Shown here one piece after another: positions 19,147-27,382 of a stretch of DNA of 64,000 nucleotides. Source of the DNA: Meishania litoralis (GTDB lineage: Bacteria > Bacteroidota > Bacteroidia > Flavobacteriales > Flavobacteriaceae); NCBI RefSeq assembly GCF_042611095.1, contig NZ_JBHFPV010000004.1:277015-341014 (forward strand), in the 5' to 3' direction. The notes under the pieces were generated by a model. That model did no database searches. It worked only from the letters and a program-made list of their open reading frames with translations, and was not told where the DNA came from. The position numbers were made by a program, and so were the translations under genes. Within the stretch, counting starts at the first letter, position 1. The number at the start of each line of letters is the position of its first letter.

Positions 19147-20139
19147 TCAACTGCTTACTTCTTGTAACTTCTTCAAAGCTTTCAATCCCCGTCCGCTTAA
19201 AAGAGATTCCTTGGCTTTTTCAAAACCTTCTTTCGGGCTCAATCCGTTCACGGTCGCAATGGCGATTCCTGCATTGGCACAAACTACGTTGTTCTGGGCT
19301 TTAGTACCCTTTCCTTGGAGTACATCCATAAATATTTGGGCCGATTCGGCGATGTCCTTGCCACCGACGATTTCATCTTGCTCGATGACATTTACACCAA
19401 AATCCTCAGGCTTCAACATTCCTTCCGATTTGTTGGAAATCGTCTTTGTGTTTCCGGTCAATGAAATTTCGTCATAGCCGTCCAAGGCGTGTAGAATGGT
19501 GAAATTCTTATCCGTGTTTTGATAAAGGTAACCGTACATTCGGGCAAGTTCGAGATTGAAGACCCCGACCATTTGATTTTTCGGGAAGGCCGGGTTTACC
19601 ATTGGCCCCAGCATATTGAAAAAGGTTTTTACGCCCAATTCCCTACGGATAGGTGCCACGTTTTTCATCGCCGGATGAAATAAAGGTGCGTGCAATACAC
19701 AAATGCCGGCCTGGTCGATGGATTTTTTTAGAAAGTCGGATTCGTTACTGAATTTGATTCCTAGAAATTCCATCACATTGCTGCTGCCACATTTTGACGA
19801 AACACCATAATTGCCATGTTTGGTCACTTTTACATCGGCGCCGGCGGTCACAAACGAAGCCAGGGTCGAAATGTTGAAAGTGTCCTTTCCGTCGCCGCCC
19901 GTGCCGCATAGATCGACCGGATTGTATTCCGATAGGTCGATCGCCACACAAAGCTCCAATAATGCATCACGAAAACCTTCGAGTTCTTCAATGGTAATGC
20001 TACGCATCATGTAAACGGTCAGAAATGCGGCGATCTGACTGGTGTTGTATTCCCCTTTGGCAATATTGACCAAAATCCGTTTCGCATCTTCTTTCGAGAG
20101 AATGTCGTGGTTGATAAGTTTGTTCAGCGTTTCTTTCAT
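19147..20139 (-). CDS. trpD: anthranilate phosphoribosyltransferase
   Basis: A 330-residue enzyme that joins anthranilate to PRPP. The PRPP-binding CGTGGDGKDTFNIST motif is intact, as are KHGNYGVSSKCGS and the metal-binding DEIS segment. Its ATG lies 3 bases from the inverted-repeat arm (20143-20172) that bounds the four-helix cassette, so translation probably no longer couples to trpG. Confidence 0.96.
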   Translation of the reverse strand: MKETLNKLINHDILSKEDAKRILVNIAKGEYNTSQIAAFLTVYMMRSITIEELEGFRDALLELCVAIDLSEYNPVDLCGTGGDGKDTFNISTLASFVTAGADVKVTKHGNYGVSSKCGSSNVMEFLGIKFSNESDFLKKSIDQAGICVLHAPLFHPAMKNVAPIRRELGVKTFFNMLGPMVNPAFPKNQMVGVFNLELARMYGYLYQNTDKNFTILHALDGYDEISLTGNTKTISNKSEGMLKPEDFGVNVIEQDEIVGGKDIAESAQIFMDVLQGKGTKAQNNVVCANAGIAIATVNGLSPKEGFEKAKESLLSGRGLKALKKLQEVSS

Positions 20140-20142
20140 GTC

Positions 20143-20554
20143 GATGTAGATATGAGGTAATAGATTTTAGATTTGAGAAAATTTCTTGATGAGGGTATAA
20201 ATCATTTTTTGAATTTCGTCACTTTGTTTCAAAATTGACTTAAACTCGATTTCATTTATCAGTCCTAGCCTTTTTGATATTTCCAATTGTGTGTTCATCT
20301 CATTTAATGAACCATTCGCCATTCCAAGAAAATTTCTAAATTCCTTTTTAGAATTTCTTCCGGCCCCTTCAGCAATATTCGAAGCAATTGATACAGAACT
20401 TCTTCTAATTTGACCCGTCAAACCATATTTTTCTTCATCAGGAAATGATGAGGTTAAGGTATAGACTTTCTCAACGATAGAGATTGATTTTTGCCAAACA
20501 ATAAGTTCCCGGTAGTTGTTCATTATCTAAAATCTATTGTCTAATATCTATTTT
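20143..20554. mobile_element. putative four-helix-bundle cassette with terminal inverted repeats
   Basis: Arms 20143-20172 and 20525-20554 are imperfect inverted repeats of 30 bp (inner 14 bp, AATAGATTTTAGAT, perfect; about 24 of 30 matching). They enclose only the four-helix-bundle gene. The right arm overlaps the last codon and stop of trpG; the left arm stops 3 bases before the trpD ATG. The arrangement is that of a small inserted unit. No transposase is present, so mobility, if any, would be in trans. Seen directly: the repeats and position. Inferred: mobility. Confidence 0.6.
20167..20523 (-). CDS. four helix bundle protein (S23/IVS family)
   Basis: A 118-residue all-helical protein of the family first described from 23S rRNA intervening sequences. 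Motifs WQKSI, FPDEEKYGLTGQIRRSSVSI, NIAEGAGRNSKKEF and the LEISKRLGL helix are diagnostic. The fold is shared with the Avd accessory protein of diversity-generating retroelements, but no reverse transcriptase or template repeat is present here. It sits between trpG and trpD, co-directional, bounded by inverted repeats. Molecular function unknown; many Bacteroidota genomes carry several copies between unrelated genes. Confidence 0.9.
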   Translation of the reverse strand: MNNYRELIVWQKSISIVEKVYTLTSSFPDEEKYGLTGQIRRSSVSIASNIAEGAGRNSKKEFRNFLGMANGSLNEMNTQLEISKRLGLINEIEFKSILKQSDEIQKMIYTLIKKFSQI

Positions 20555-21201
20555 CTACTAAGCCAGTTTTCCAAAATCTTCTTCCCGTGCGGAGTCAATA
20601 CCGATTCGGGATGGAACTGTACCGCGGAAACGTCATATTGTTTATGGCGGAGCGACATTACCTGTCCGTTTTTATCTACGGAGGTCGCGATCAAGACTTC
20701 GGGCATGTCGGGATGCACTACCCATGAATGATATCTACCGACCTCGATTTCTTTCGGAATTCCCTCAAAAATAACATCGTCTTCAATGATATTGATTTTG
20801 GTGGCCGTGCCGTGGTACACTTGATCAAGATTGACCAGTGAACCGCCAAAAACCTCGGCAATGGCCTGCTGCCCCAAGCATACGCCAAAAATACTTTTTG
20901 TCGCGGCGTATTTTGAAATTATTTCTTTCAACAATCCGGCCTCATCTGGGATTCCCGGCCCAGGGGACAGGACTATTTTTTCAAAGGCGGCGACTTCGTC
21001 CAAGGTCAATTGATCGTTTCTTTTAACGGTAACCTCGCAACCCAAATCCTCCAGATAATGGACAAGATTATAGGTAAAGCTGTCGTAATTGTCTATTACC
21101 AGAACGGCCCCACCTAACCTCCCCAAAGGGGAGGGATTAAGTTCGTTTGGCTTCCTTAAAGGAGAGGAACTTTTATTGTCGTGATTATTTTGTTTTTTCA
21201 T
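20548..21201 (-). CDS. trpG: anthranilate synthase glutamine amidotransferase subunit, N-terminally extended
   Basis: A 217-residue class I glutamine amidotransferase that supplies ammonia to TrpE. The triad is visible: Cys in FGVCLGQQAIAE, and His-Glu in VQFHPESVLTPHG. The conserved family start (VLVIDNYDSFTYN) begins only at about residue 33; the first 32 residues (with SSSPLRKPNELNPSPLGRLGG) are encoded by a dispersed palindromic repeat, not by TrpG sequence. ATG at 21201 is the only in-frame start before the core. The stop codon overlaps the right arm of the downstream cassette. Confidence 0.93.
   Translation of the reverse strand: MKKQNNHDNKSSSPLRKPNELNPSPLGRLGGAVLVIDNYDSFTYNLVHYLEDLGCEVTVKRNDQLTLDEVAAFEKIVLSPGPGIPDEAGLLKEIISKYAATKSIFGVCLGQQAIAEVFGGSLVNLDQVYHGTATKINIIEDDVIFEGIPKEIEVGRYHSWVVHPDMPEVLIATSVDKNGQVMSLRHKQYDVSAVQFHPESVLTPHGKKILENWLSRK
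21118..21134. repeat. palindrome inside trpG coding sequence
   Basis: CCTCCCC-AAA-GGGGAGG, a 7-bp perfect stem with a 3-base loop, preceded by CCTAA. On the coding strand it translates to PSPLGRLGG. This is a typical dispersed Bacteroidota palindrome; here it lies in frame within the trpG 5' end. Confidence 0.75.
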
Positions 21202-21267
21202 TTAATTCGTTTCGATTTACCTAAAACTGCCCGATCAATTGAAGTCAAGTGTTACACCTTTGGGGAC

Positions 21268-22665
21268 TTATATCGTTTCCGCAATTTCCATAGCCTTATT
21301 AAGGGCTCCCAATTTGTTATAGGTTTCCTGTAGTTCATCATCGGGATCCGAGGCGGCCACCAAACCTGCACCCGCCTGATAATGCAATTGATGGTTCTTG
21401 CTCAAAAATGTGCGTATCATAATGGCATGGTTGAAATTTCCGTCAAAATCCATAAAACCGATGGCACCACCGTAATAACTGCGACTCGTCTTTTCGTATT
21501 TCTCGATCAACTGCATGGCCATATGTTTGGGCGCACCGCTCAAAGTACCTGCCGGAAAAGTATCGGCCACGACCTTCATCGTAGGAATGTCCTTTTTCTT
21601 TTGACCGACCACTTTTGAAACCAGGTGAATAACGTGGGAGAAAAACTGTACCTCTCTGTAGTTGGCAACTTCGACCATATTTCCGTTTCGGCTCAGATCG
21701 TTTCTGGCCAGGTCGACAAGCATAACGTGCTCACTGTTTTCTTTATCGTCTTCGGTCAATTGTTTGGCAAGTACGGCATCTTTTTCATCGTTGCCCGTTC
21801 TTTTGAAAGTTCCGGCGATCGGATGGATTTCGGCAGTTCCGTTTTTGACGATCAACTGCGCTTCGGGCGAGCTTCCAAAGATTTTGAAATCCCCGTAATC
21901 GAAATAGAACAAATAGGGGGAAGGGTTTATGGATCGCAATGCGCGGTACACATTGAACTCATCGCCCTTGAAACCCTGTGAGAACCTTCTGGACAGTACA
22001 AGTTGAAAAACATCCCCACGCTGGCAATGTTTTTTAGCTAGGCGTACATGTTCTTTATATGCTTCGTCGTCAAGGTTCGAGGAAGCCTTTCCTTCCATCG
22101 AAAAATTATAGGAAGCAAAATTTCTTGCGTTCAGTATCTGTTCGATTTCGGAAATGTTTTCCCCGTTCTCGAAACAGTGTGCAAAAATATGGGCCTCGTT
22201 CTTAAAATGATTGATGGCAATGATATTTTGATAAACCGCATAATAAACATCGGGTATCGCCATCGAGTTCTTTTTTTTCGAAATCGAAATGTCTTCGAAG
22301 TAGCGTACGGCATCATAGGCCATATAGCCGAAAAGTCCGTTATTGATGAATTTGAAATCGTTGCTTTCGCCGGTGAAATTTCTACCGAACGCATCGATGG
22401 CCGCGACCACATCGATCTGATCGGTAATCTTGGTTTCTTTGAAACTTCGGTCGGGAAAATGTTCGTAAATAATCTCGTTCTCGATTTTGATGAAAGCTAT
22501 CGGGTTACAACAGATGTACGAGAAACTGTTATCGTTGGCGTGGTAGTCGCTACTTTCCAACAAGAGACTGTTCGGAAAGCGATCACGGATCTTGAGATAT
22601 ACGCTCACCGGTGTAATGGTGTCGGCAAGGATTTTTTTAGAGGTTGTTTTAAGTTGATATATCAT
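21268..22665 (-). CDS. trpE: anthranilate synthase component I
   Basis: A 465-residue chorismate-using enzyme that, with TrpG, forms anthranilate, the committed step to tryptophan. Motifs: LLESSDYHANDNSF (LLES tryptophan feedback site), GSSPEAQL, HPIAGTFKRTG, DLARNDLSRNG and the C-terminal YYGGAIGFMDFDGNF and QAGAGLVAASDPDDE. First structural gene of the operon, 87 bases downstream of the leader peptide stop, with the attenuator terminator between. Confidence 0.97.
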   Translation of the reverse strand: MIYQLKTTSKKILADTITPVSVYLKIRDRFPNSLLLESSDYHANDNSFSYICCNPIAFIKIENEIIYEHFPDRSFKETKITDQIDVVAAIDAFGRNFTGESNDFKFINNGLFGYMAYDAVRYFEDISISKKKNSMAIPDVYYAVYQNIIAINHFKNEAHIFAHCFENGENISEIEQILNARNFASYNFSMEGKASSNLDDEAYKEHVRLAKKHCQRGDVFQLVLSRRFSQGFKGDEFNVYRALRSINPSPYLFYFDYGDFKIFGSSPEAQLIVKNGTAEIHPIAGTFKRTGNDEKDAVLAKQLTEDDKENSEHVMLVDLARNDLSRNGNMVEVANYREVQFFSHVIHLVSKVVGQKKKDIPTMKVVADTFPAGTLSGAPKHMAMQLIEKYEKTSRSYYGGAIGFMDFDGNFNHAIMIRTFLSKNHQLHYQAGAGLVAASDPDDELQETYNKLGALNKAMEIAETI

Positions 22666-22694
22666 GAACCAAAACGTTTTTAAAATATTGAATT

Positions 22695-22722
22695 AAAAAA
22701 GGCCCGTCGTGATGACAGGCCT
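22695..22722 (-). terminator. trp attenuator terminator
   Basis: On the minus strand, AAGGCCTGTC-ATCAC-GACGGGCCTT forms a 10-bp stem (one G-T pair) with a 5-base loop followed by six T residues, 30 bases before the trpE start codon. It lies between the Trp-rich leader peptide and trpE, so it is the regulated terminator of a transcription attenuator. Confidence 0.85.
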
Positions 22723-22751
22723 TATATAGTTTAGCTATAATGATGCTCAGC

Positions 22752-22796
22752 TCACGATGTTCGTCGAGAGTTGTTCCACCACCAAGTATTTTCCAT
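22752..22796 (-). CDS. trpL: trp operon leader peptide (WWW)
   Basis: A 14-residue open frame, MENTWWWNNSRRTS, with three consecutive TGG codons at 22776-22784. It begins about 18 bases downstream of a consensus -7 element and ends 30 bases before the terminator hairpin. This is the arrangement of a ribosome-mediated attenuator: when charged tRNA-Trp is scarce the ribosome stalls at the Trp codons and the terminator does not form. The sequence between stop and terminator (CTCTCGACGAAC...GTGAG and TTATAG...CTATAA) can form the alternative stems. Confidence 0.85.
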   Translation of the reverse strand: MENTWWWNNSRRTS

Positions 22797-22813
22797 GTTG
22801 TTGATCATTAGGT

Positions 22814-22844
22814 CAAATATAGAAATCATTTTCATAACCGCAAA
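22814..22844 (-). promoter_or_regulatory. trp operon promoter (TTTG-N19-TATATTTG)
   Basis: On the minus strand TTTG (22841-22844) and TATATTTG (22814-22821) are separated by 19 bases, matching the Bacteroidota -33/-7 consensus. Transcription would start near 22807, about 10 bases before the leader peptide ATG, so the leader has a very short 5' end. Confidence 0.75.
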
Positions 22845-22859
22845 CCAAATTCAAAATAA

Positions 22860-22889
22860 AAACCCCGTCTTCTTTCTGGGAAAACGGGG
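22860..22889 (-). terminator. intrinsic terminator after the YceI gene
   Basis: On the minus strand the CCCCGT/ACGGGG stem with a partly paired interior loop is followed by TTTTTATTTT. It lies 24 bases after the YceI stop and just upstream of the trp promoter, insulating the two units. Confidence 0.75.
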
Positions 22890-22912
22890 CAAACTTGTGA
22901 GGTCAAGTTTAT

Positions 22913-23491
22913 TTAATATGCTAGATCGACCACTAAGTCGAATTCGTCATAAATTGTTTTGTCGCCAAGGTTTTCAAAGAAACTGCCCGACCTGAACTTG
23001 ATGTCATATTCGGTACGATCTACCTTTAATGTGGCCGTAGCTTTGTTGTCGAAAAGTGAAATTACAAAAGTTATCGGTTTTGTGATTCCTTTTATGGTCA
23101 AATTTCCGGTGACGGTAGAAGATCTGTCATTGAACGGTTTGACGCTGGTAATCACCAGTTTCGAGGTTTTGTGGTTCTCAACACTAAAGAAATCATCTGA
23201 TTTCAAATGCCCCTCCAATTTACCTTTCATGTCCCCTTCAAGATCTGTTGACACCAGCGTAGGCATATCCACGACAAATTCGCCGCCGGTCAACTTATTG
23301 CCGTCGAACATCAAATGGCCCGATTTCAAATTTACGGTACCCTCATGACCACCTGCTACCTTGTAGGCTTTCCAAGTGACCTTGCTTTTTTCTACATTGA
23401 CCGTTTTTTTCTCGCCGTCAATGGGTTCGGTCGCTGTGGCCGCAACTCCAAAGATCATGGCCAACGCCAAACTTAATATTCCTTTTTTCAT
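22913..23491 (-). CDS. YceI family periplasmic protein
   Basis: A 192-residue lipocalin-like protein with a signal peptide (residues 1-20, ending ATAT). The YceI domain follows (VEKSKVTWKAYKVAGGHEG, VDMPTLVSTDL, LKSDDFFSVE, GNLTIKGITKP). YceI proteins bind polyisoprenoids in their barrel and are made under stress. It is downstream of a MarR regulator on the same strand, a pairing often seen in Flavobacteria, suggesting MarR control. Confidence 0.92.
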   Translation of the reverse strand: MKKGILSLALAMIFGVAATATEPIDGEKKTVNVEKSKVTWKAYKVAGGHEGTVNLKSGHLMFDGNKLTGGEFVVDMPTLVSTDLEGDMKGKLEGHLKSDDFFSVENHKTSKLVITSVKPFNDRSSTVTGNLTIKGITKPITFVISLFDNKATATLKVDRTEYDIKFRSGSFFENLGDKTIYDEFDLVVDLAY

Positions 23492-23552
23492 AATTAATCC
23501 GATTTTAGTTTATCCCACGAATGGGAGTTTTGTTAATAATACGTGTTTAAAT

Positions 23553-23999
23553 TTAAAATTTGTCGAACAATAGGTTCAGTTCTTCCAATTCTTCAATTGT
23601 AAGATTTTTTAATATTTTGTTTTCGGCCTCCTGCATGGCGGCATCCATTTTTTTTAAATCGTTCTTGCCTTGATCGGTAATGTTTATTTCTACTTTCCTT
23701 CTATTGGAGGGGCAAGTAATGCGACTTACATATCCCTTTAGAATTAATTTGTCCACCAAACGGGTGGTATTGCTCATTTTGGTGACCATACGTTCATTAA
23801 GCGTCGATAAGTTGGCGGGTTTTCCATTTTGCCCTCTTAAAATGCGTAGAACGTTGAATTGTTGTACCGATACGTCGAAAGGTTTTAATGCGATAGATAT
23901 CATTTCATTTATCTTGTTGTTCACCAACATAAAGTGAATGACCGTTCTACTTTTAATAGGTATGTTCTTGACCGTTTTTATTTTTTCTTCAACATCCAT
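23553..23999 (-). CDS. MarR family transcriptional regulator
   Basis: A 148-residue winged-helix regulator. Helix-turn-helix region NLSTLNERMVTKMSNTTRLV and wing VSRITCPSNRRKVEINITDQG fit MarR. ATG at 23999 (MDVEEKIKTVK) is preferred over an upstream start at 24023 that adds eight unlike residues. It is 61 bases upstream of the YceI gene and probably controls it; such proteins release DNA on binding phenolics or on oxidation. Confidence 0.9.
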   Translation of the reverse strand: MDVEEKIKTVKNIPIKSRTVIHFMLVNNKINEMISIALKPFDVSVQQFNVLRILRGQNGKPANLSTLNERMVTKMSNTTRLVDKLILKGYVSRITCPSNRRKVEINITDQGKNDLKKMDAAMQEAENKILKNLTIEELEELNLLFDKF

Positions 24000-24194
24000 G
24001 CCATCTAACACTTGTATATACAAATGTATATGATCTGCAGTTTAAGACCATGCTTTTATCGTCAAATTTTTGTTAAAAAATTGAGGTGCCGTTTTTGCCA
24101 TTAAAAATGTACATTTGGAACTTAAATGAACAGGTGCCGGCATTGGCTCCTAATAGAACTAAGACCATAGGTCGGGAACATTGAAAATTTGAAC

Positions 24195-24506
24195 ATGGCA
24201 GATTTATCGCAAGAAGAGTGGTCCGCACAATTACAGAATGACGAGAATGCATTTATATTGGATGTGCGCACGCCTGAAGAGGTAGAAGAGGGCTATATTC
24301 CCAATTCTACCAATATCGATATTTATTTGGGACAGGAGTTTTTGAGCGAACTCGAAAAATTGGACAAGACCAAAAATTATTATGTGTATTGCCGCAGTGG
24401 AAATCGTAGTGGTCAGGCTTGTGCCATTATGAACAGTATCGGTTTTGAAAATGCATATAATCTAGAGGGAGGATTTATGAACTGGGAAGGCGAAGTGGCC
24501 GAATAA
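24195..24506 (+). CDS. rhodanese-like domain protein
   Basis: A 103-residue single rhodanese domain. The active-site loop YCRSGNRSGQA carries the catalytic Cys, and the N-terminal LDVRTPEEVEEGYIPNS (CH2A-type) motif is clear. Likely a cytoplasmic sulfurtransferase moving sulfane sulfur; partner unknown. ATG at 24195 gives the natural MADLSQEEW start. A TACATTTG (-7 type) box lies at 24110-24117. Confidence 0.9.
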   Translation: MADLSQEEWSAQLQNDENAFILDVRTPEEVEEGYIPNSTNIDIYLGQEFLSELEKLDKTKNYYVYCRSGNRSGQACAIMNSIGFENAYNLEGGFMNWEGEVAE

Positions 24507-24627
24507 GCTGTTTTGGCCGTTAGTTTCAAAAGTCTAGCGATTGGTATTCGATATTGTGTTGACATGAGGATTCGGTTAACCGTACTTTTGGCTCGAACAC
24601 CTTGCCATAAACAAACCAACAATACCC

Positions 24628-25905
24628 ATGCGTGAAGATTTGCTCCATTTTATCTGGAAGTATAAAAAGATTCAGCTGGAGCAGTTGGCCACCTCAAAAA
24701 AAGAACCGGTCATTATCGAAGATGTAGGTTCCCACAATCTCCATTCCGGTCCTGATTTTTTTAACGCCAAGATTTCCATCGCGGGACAGCTGTGGGCGGG
24801 AAATGTCGAGATACATCTCAAATCTTCTGATTGGTATGCCCATAACCACGAACAAGACCCTCATTATAACAACGTAATCTTACACGTGGTATGGGAAGAT
24901 GATGCCGAAGTATATCGCAGCGACAATACTGAAATTCCCACACTTGAATTGCAACATTACATCCCGCCAAAACTTTTAACGACTTATCAAAACCTATTGG
25001 ATAAAAGAAGTTATTCTTTTGTCAATTGCGAAAAGAACATTGCGCAGATCGATGGTTTTATTATTGATAGCTGGCTCGAAAGGCTTTATTTTGAACGCTT
25101 GGAAAGGAAATCTATCTGGGTCGAACATCTTCTGAAGAAAAGTAAGAACGACTGGGAAAGTGTTCTTTTTTCAATGCTGCTGAAGAATTTCGGGTCCAAA
25201 ATCAATGCGGAAGCCTTTATGAGTTTGGCCCAGAGCCTTGATTTTTCGATAGTACGGAAAATTCAGAATGATATTTTGCAACTGGAAAGTGTTTTTTTCG
25301 GGATGTCACATTTGTTGGATGATGAAAAAATTGTCGATGAATACTGTTTAGAATTGGGGAAGGAATTCAAATACCTAAGTAATAAGTTTGATTTGCAGGC
25401 GAATAACGTTCAAAGACCAAATTTTTTTAAGCTGCGGCCTTCGAACTTTCCAACGATTCGTTTATCGCAGTTGGCTCAACTTTACACCATGTATCAAGGT
25501 TTGTTCATGAAAATTATGGAAGCTCCCAGACTTGAGGACCTATATTCCATCTTTGAAATTTCGGCGAGCAGTTATTGGAATACACATTATACATTCGGTA
25601 GGGAGTCGAAAAAAAGTACCAAAAGGTTGACTCGCAACTTCATTGATCTTTTAATTATCAACACGATTTTACCGCTTAAGTTCTGCTATGCCCGGCATGT
25701 GGGCAAAGATTCCAACGATGAGATAATTGCGATAATAACGGCAATCAAAAAAGAGGAAAATGCCATTACCCGAAATTTTACAAAGCACGGCATATCAGTG
25801 AAAAACGGAAAGGATGGTCAAGCACTGATTGAATTGTACAATGAATATTGCGTTCAAAACAAATGTTTACAGTGCGCAGTTGGAAATAGTCTCTTGCAGT
25901 CTTGA
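24628..25905 (+). CDS. DUF2851 family protein
   Basis: A 425-residue cytoplasmic protein of DUF2851, found almost only in Bacteroidota. Conserved stretches seen: SHNLHSGPDFFNAKI, GNVEIHLKSSDWYAHNH, VILHVVWEDD and a C-terminal pair of cysteines (CVQNKCLQC). The N-terminal part with H/D/E residues resembles a nuclease-like fold, but function is not established. Not evidently in an operon; PspC follows after 142 bases. Confidence 0.88.
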   Translation: MREDLLHFIWKYKKIQLEQLATSKKEPVIIEDVGSHNLHSGPDFFNAKISIAGQLWAGNVEIHLKSSDWYAHNHEQDPHYNNVILHVVWEDDAEVYRSDNTEIPTLELQHYIPPKLLTTYQNLLDKRSYSFVNCEKNIAQIDGFIIDSWLERLYFERLERKSIWVEHLLKKSKNDWESVLFSMLLKNFGSKINAEAFMSLAQSLDFSIVRKIQNDILQLESVFFGMSHLLDDEKIVDEYCLELGKEFKYLSNKFDLQANNVQRPNFFKLRPSNFPTIRLSQLAQLYTMYQGLFMKIMEAPRLEDLYSIFEISASSYWNTHYTFGRESKKSTKRLTRNFIDLLIINTILPLKFCYARHVGKDSNDEIIAIITAIKKEENAITRNFTKHGISVKNGKDGQALIELYNEYCVQNKCLQCAVGNSLLQS

Positions 25906-26047
25906 CCATGAATTGAATTTATTGAGGCACTTTTTGAGGGTATTTAAAATAAAGGGTAAACATTGAGCATAGGTTTTTGTCGAAAAACGGGACTAAAAGT
26001 GAAATTTGAAAATGGCTTTTTGCCAACTTTTTGACTAATTTTAAGGC

Positions 26048-26275
26048 ATGAATTTGTTCTACCGTACGCTCTATTACTTTCAAAAGAGGGGTTTTGAGGT
26101 TTGTCGCCGCATCGCCGAACGCCTGGGCATTCGCGCAAGGGTGGTGCGAACTTCGTTCATCTATTTGACTTTTGTGACCCTTGGCTTCGGTTTTGCGCTC
26201 TACTTGTTCCTGGCTTTTTGGCTAAAAATAAAAGATTTATTATACACCAAGCGCACTTCGGTTTTCGACCTCTGA
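26048..26275 (+). CDS. PspC domain protein
   Basis: A 75-residue small membrane protein with a PspC domain: an amphipathic N-terminal part (RIAERLGIRARVVR) and one strong transmembrane helix (about 38-60). PspC proteins sense envelope stress in proteobacteria, but here there is no PspA or PspB. It ends 1 base before the K+ channel gene, so the two are cotranscribed and perhaps functionally tied to membrane potential. Confidence 0.82.
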   Translation: MNLFYRTLYYFQKRGFEVCRRIAERLGIRARVVRTSFIYLTFVTLGFGFALYLFLAFWLKIKDLLYTKRTSVFDL

Positions 26276-26276
26276 T

Positions 26277-27284
26277 ATGATCAAATTATTCCGCTCCAAG
26301 ATTTATTTGTCAATTGCCCTGTTGCTAACGGTTCTAATTATCGGCATTATTGGGTACAGGTACTTTTCAGGGCTTTCATGGGTAGATGCCCTGTATATGA
26401 CCATTATTACGGTCACAACTGTGGGATTTACCGAAGTTGGACCTATGGACGACCGGGGAAAAATTTTCACCGTGGTTCTGATAGCGTTCAGTGTTTTTAT
26501 TTTTGCCTATGCCATTTCGGTTATAACAGAGTATATTTTAGGAAAGAATTCGTTACAACTTTTAAAAAAAAAGAAAGTGAAAAATAAAATAGACGGTCTT
26601 GACAATCATGTTATTTTATGTGGTTTTGGCCGAAATGGCATGCAGGCGGCCGAGCGCTTGAAGGCTTATAAAAAACCTTTTGTGGTCATTGAGCGTGATC
26701 ATGAGGTTGTGCTAAAACACGATCCCGATATACTTTTTATTGAAGGCGATGCTAATGAAGACGATGTTCTGAAAGAGGCCGGAATCGAAAGGGCACAATA
26801 TCTTATTGTTGCCCTGCCTGATGATGCGGCCAATCTTTTTGTGGTTTTGTCGGCCAGGCAGTTGAACAAAGATCTTTTTATAATAAGCAGGGCCTCTCTG
26901 GTTACTTCGCAAAAGAAATTGAGGCTTGCGGGGGCCAATAAGGTCATTATGCCCGATAAGATAGGTGGGGACCATATGGCTTCGTTGGTGGTCATGCCCG
27001 ATTTGATAACTTTTATGGACAAACTTTCAACAGAGGGCGAGAATACGACCAATCTTGAGGAGGTGTCGATAGAGGATTTTGAGGGCCAAGTAGATTGTGG
27101 CTCGATCCGGGACTTAGATCTTCGCAATAAGACCGGTTGTACGATTATCGGTTACATCGAACCCAATGGCAATTATATTATTAACCCCGAAGCCGACACA
27201 AAGCTTGAGCCAAAAAGTAAGGTTATCGTATTGGGCCGCCCCGAACAGATAAATAAATTGAATGAAATGTTCAATATCGGCTGA
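26277..27284 (+). CDS. two-TM potassium channel with RCK (TrkA-N/TrkA-C) domains
   Basis: A 335-residue Kch/MthK-like protein. Two transmembrane helices (about 7-28 and 62-86) flank a pore loop with filter TVTTVGFTEVGP, in place of the canonical TVGYGD. A Rossmann RCK domain follows (HVILCGFGRNGMQ, nucleotide-binding GxGxxG), then a TrkA-C domain (about 255-333). It would gate K+ flow by nucleotide or ion binding in the cytoplasm. The Phe-Thr-Glu variation at the filter is found in other bacterial members but may change selectivity. Confidence 0.9.
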   Translation: MIKLFRSKIYLSIALLLTVLIIGIIGYRYFSGLSWVDALYMTIITVTTVGFTEVGPMDDRGKIFTVVLIAFSVFIFAYAISVITEYILGKNSLQLLKKKKVKNKIDGLDNHVILCGFGRNGMQAAERLKAYKKPFVVIERDHEVVLKHDPDILFIEGDANEDDVLKEAGIERAQYLIVALPDDAANLFVVLSARQLNKDLFIISRASLVTSQKKLRLAGANKVIMPDKIGGDHMASLVVMPDLITFMDKLSTEGENTTNLEEVSIEDFEGQVDCGSIRDLDLRNKTGCTIIGYIEPNGNYIINPEADTKLEPKSKVIVLGRPEQINKLNEMFNIG

Positions 27285-27382
27285 TTCCACTTCCGATTAA
27301 TTCGGCGGTTTAATTTGATAGTAAGGCTTATTTTTTCGATATTGGCGGGCAGCAAACTAACGCAATAACAAAAATAAACCTT

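Noticed and set aside
20167..20523. Avd accessory protein of a diversity-generating retroelement
   Set aside because: The fold is similar, but there is no reverse transcriptase, template or variable repeat in the window.
22048..22683. 211-codon plus-strand frame opposite trpE
   Set aside because: trpE on the minus strand shows all catalytic motifs; the opposite frame matches nothing.
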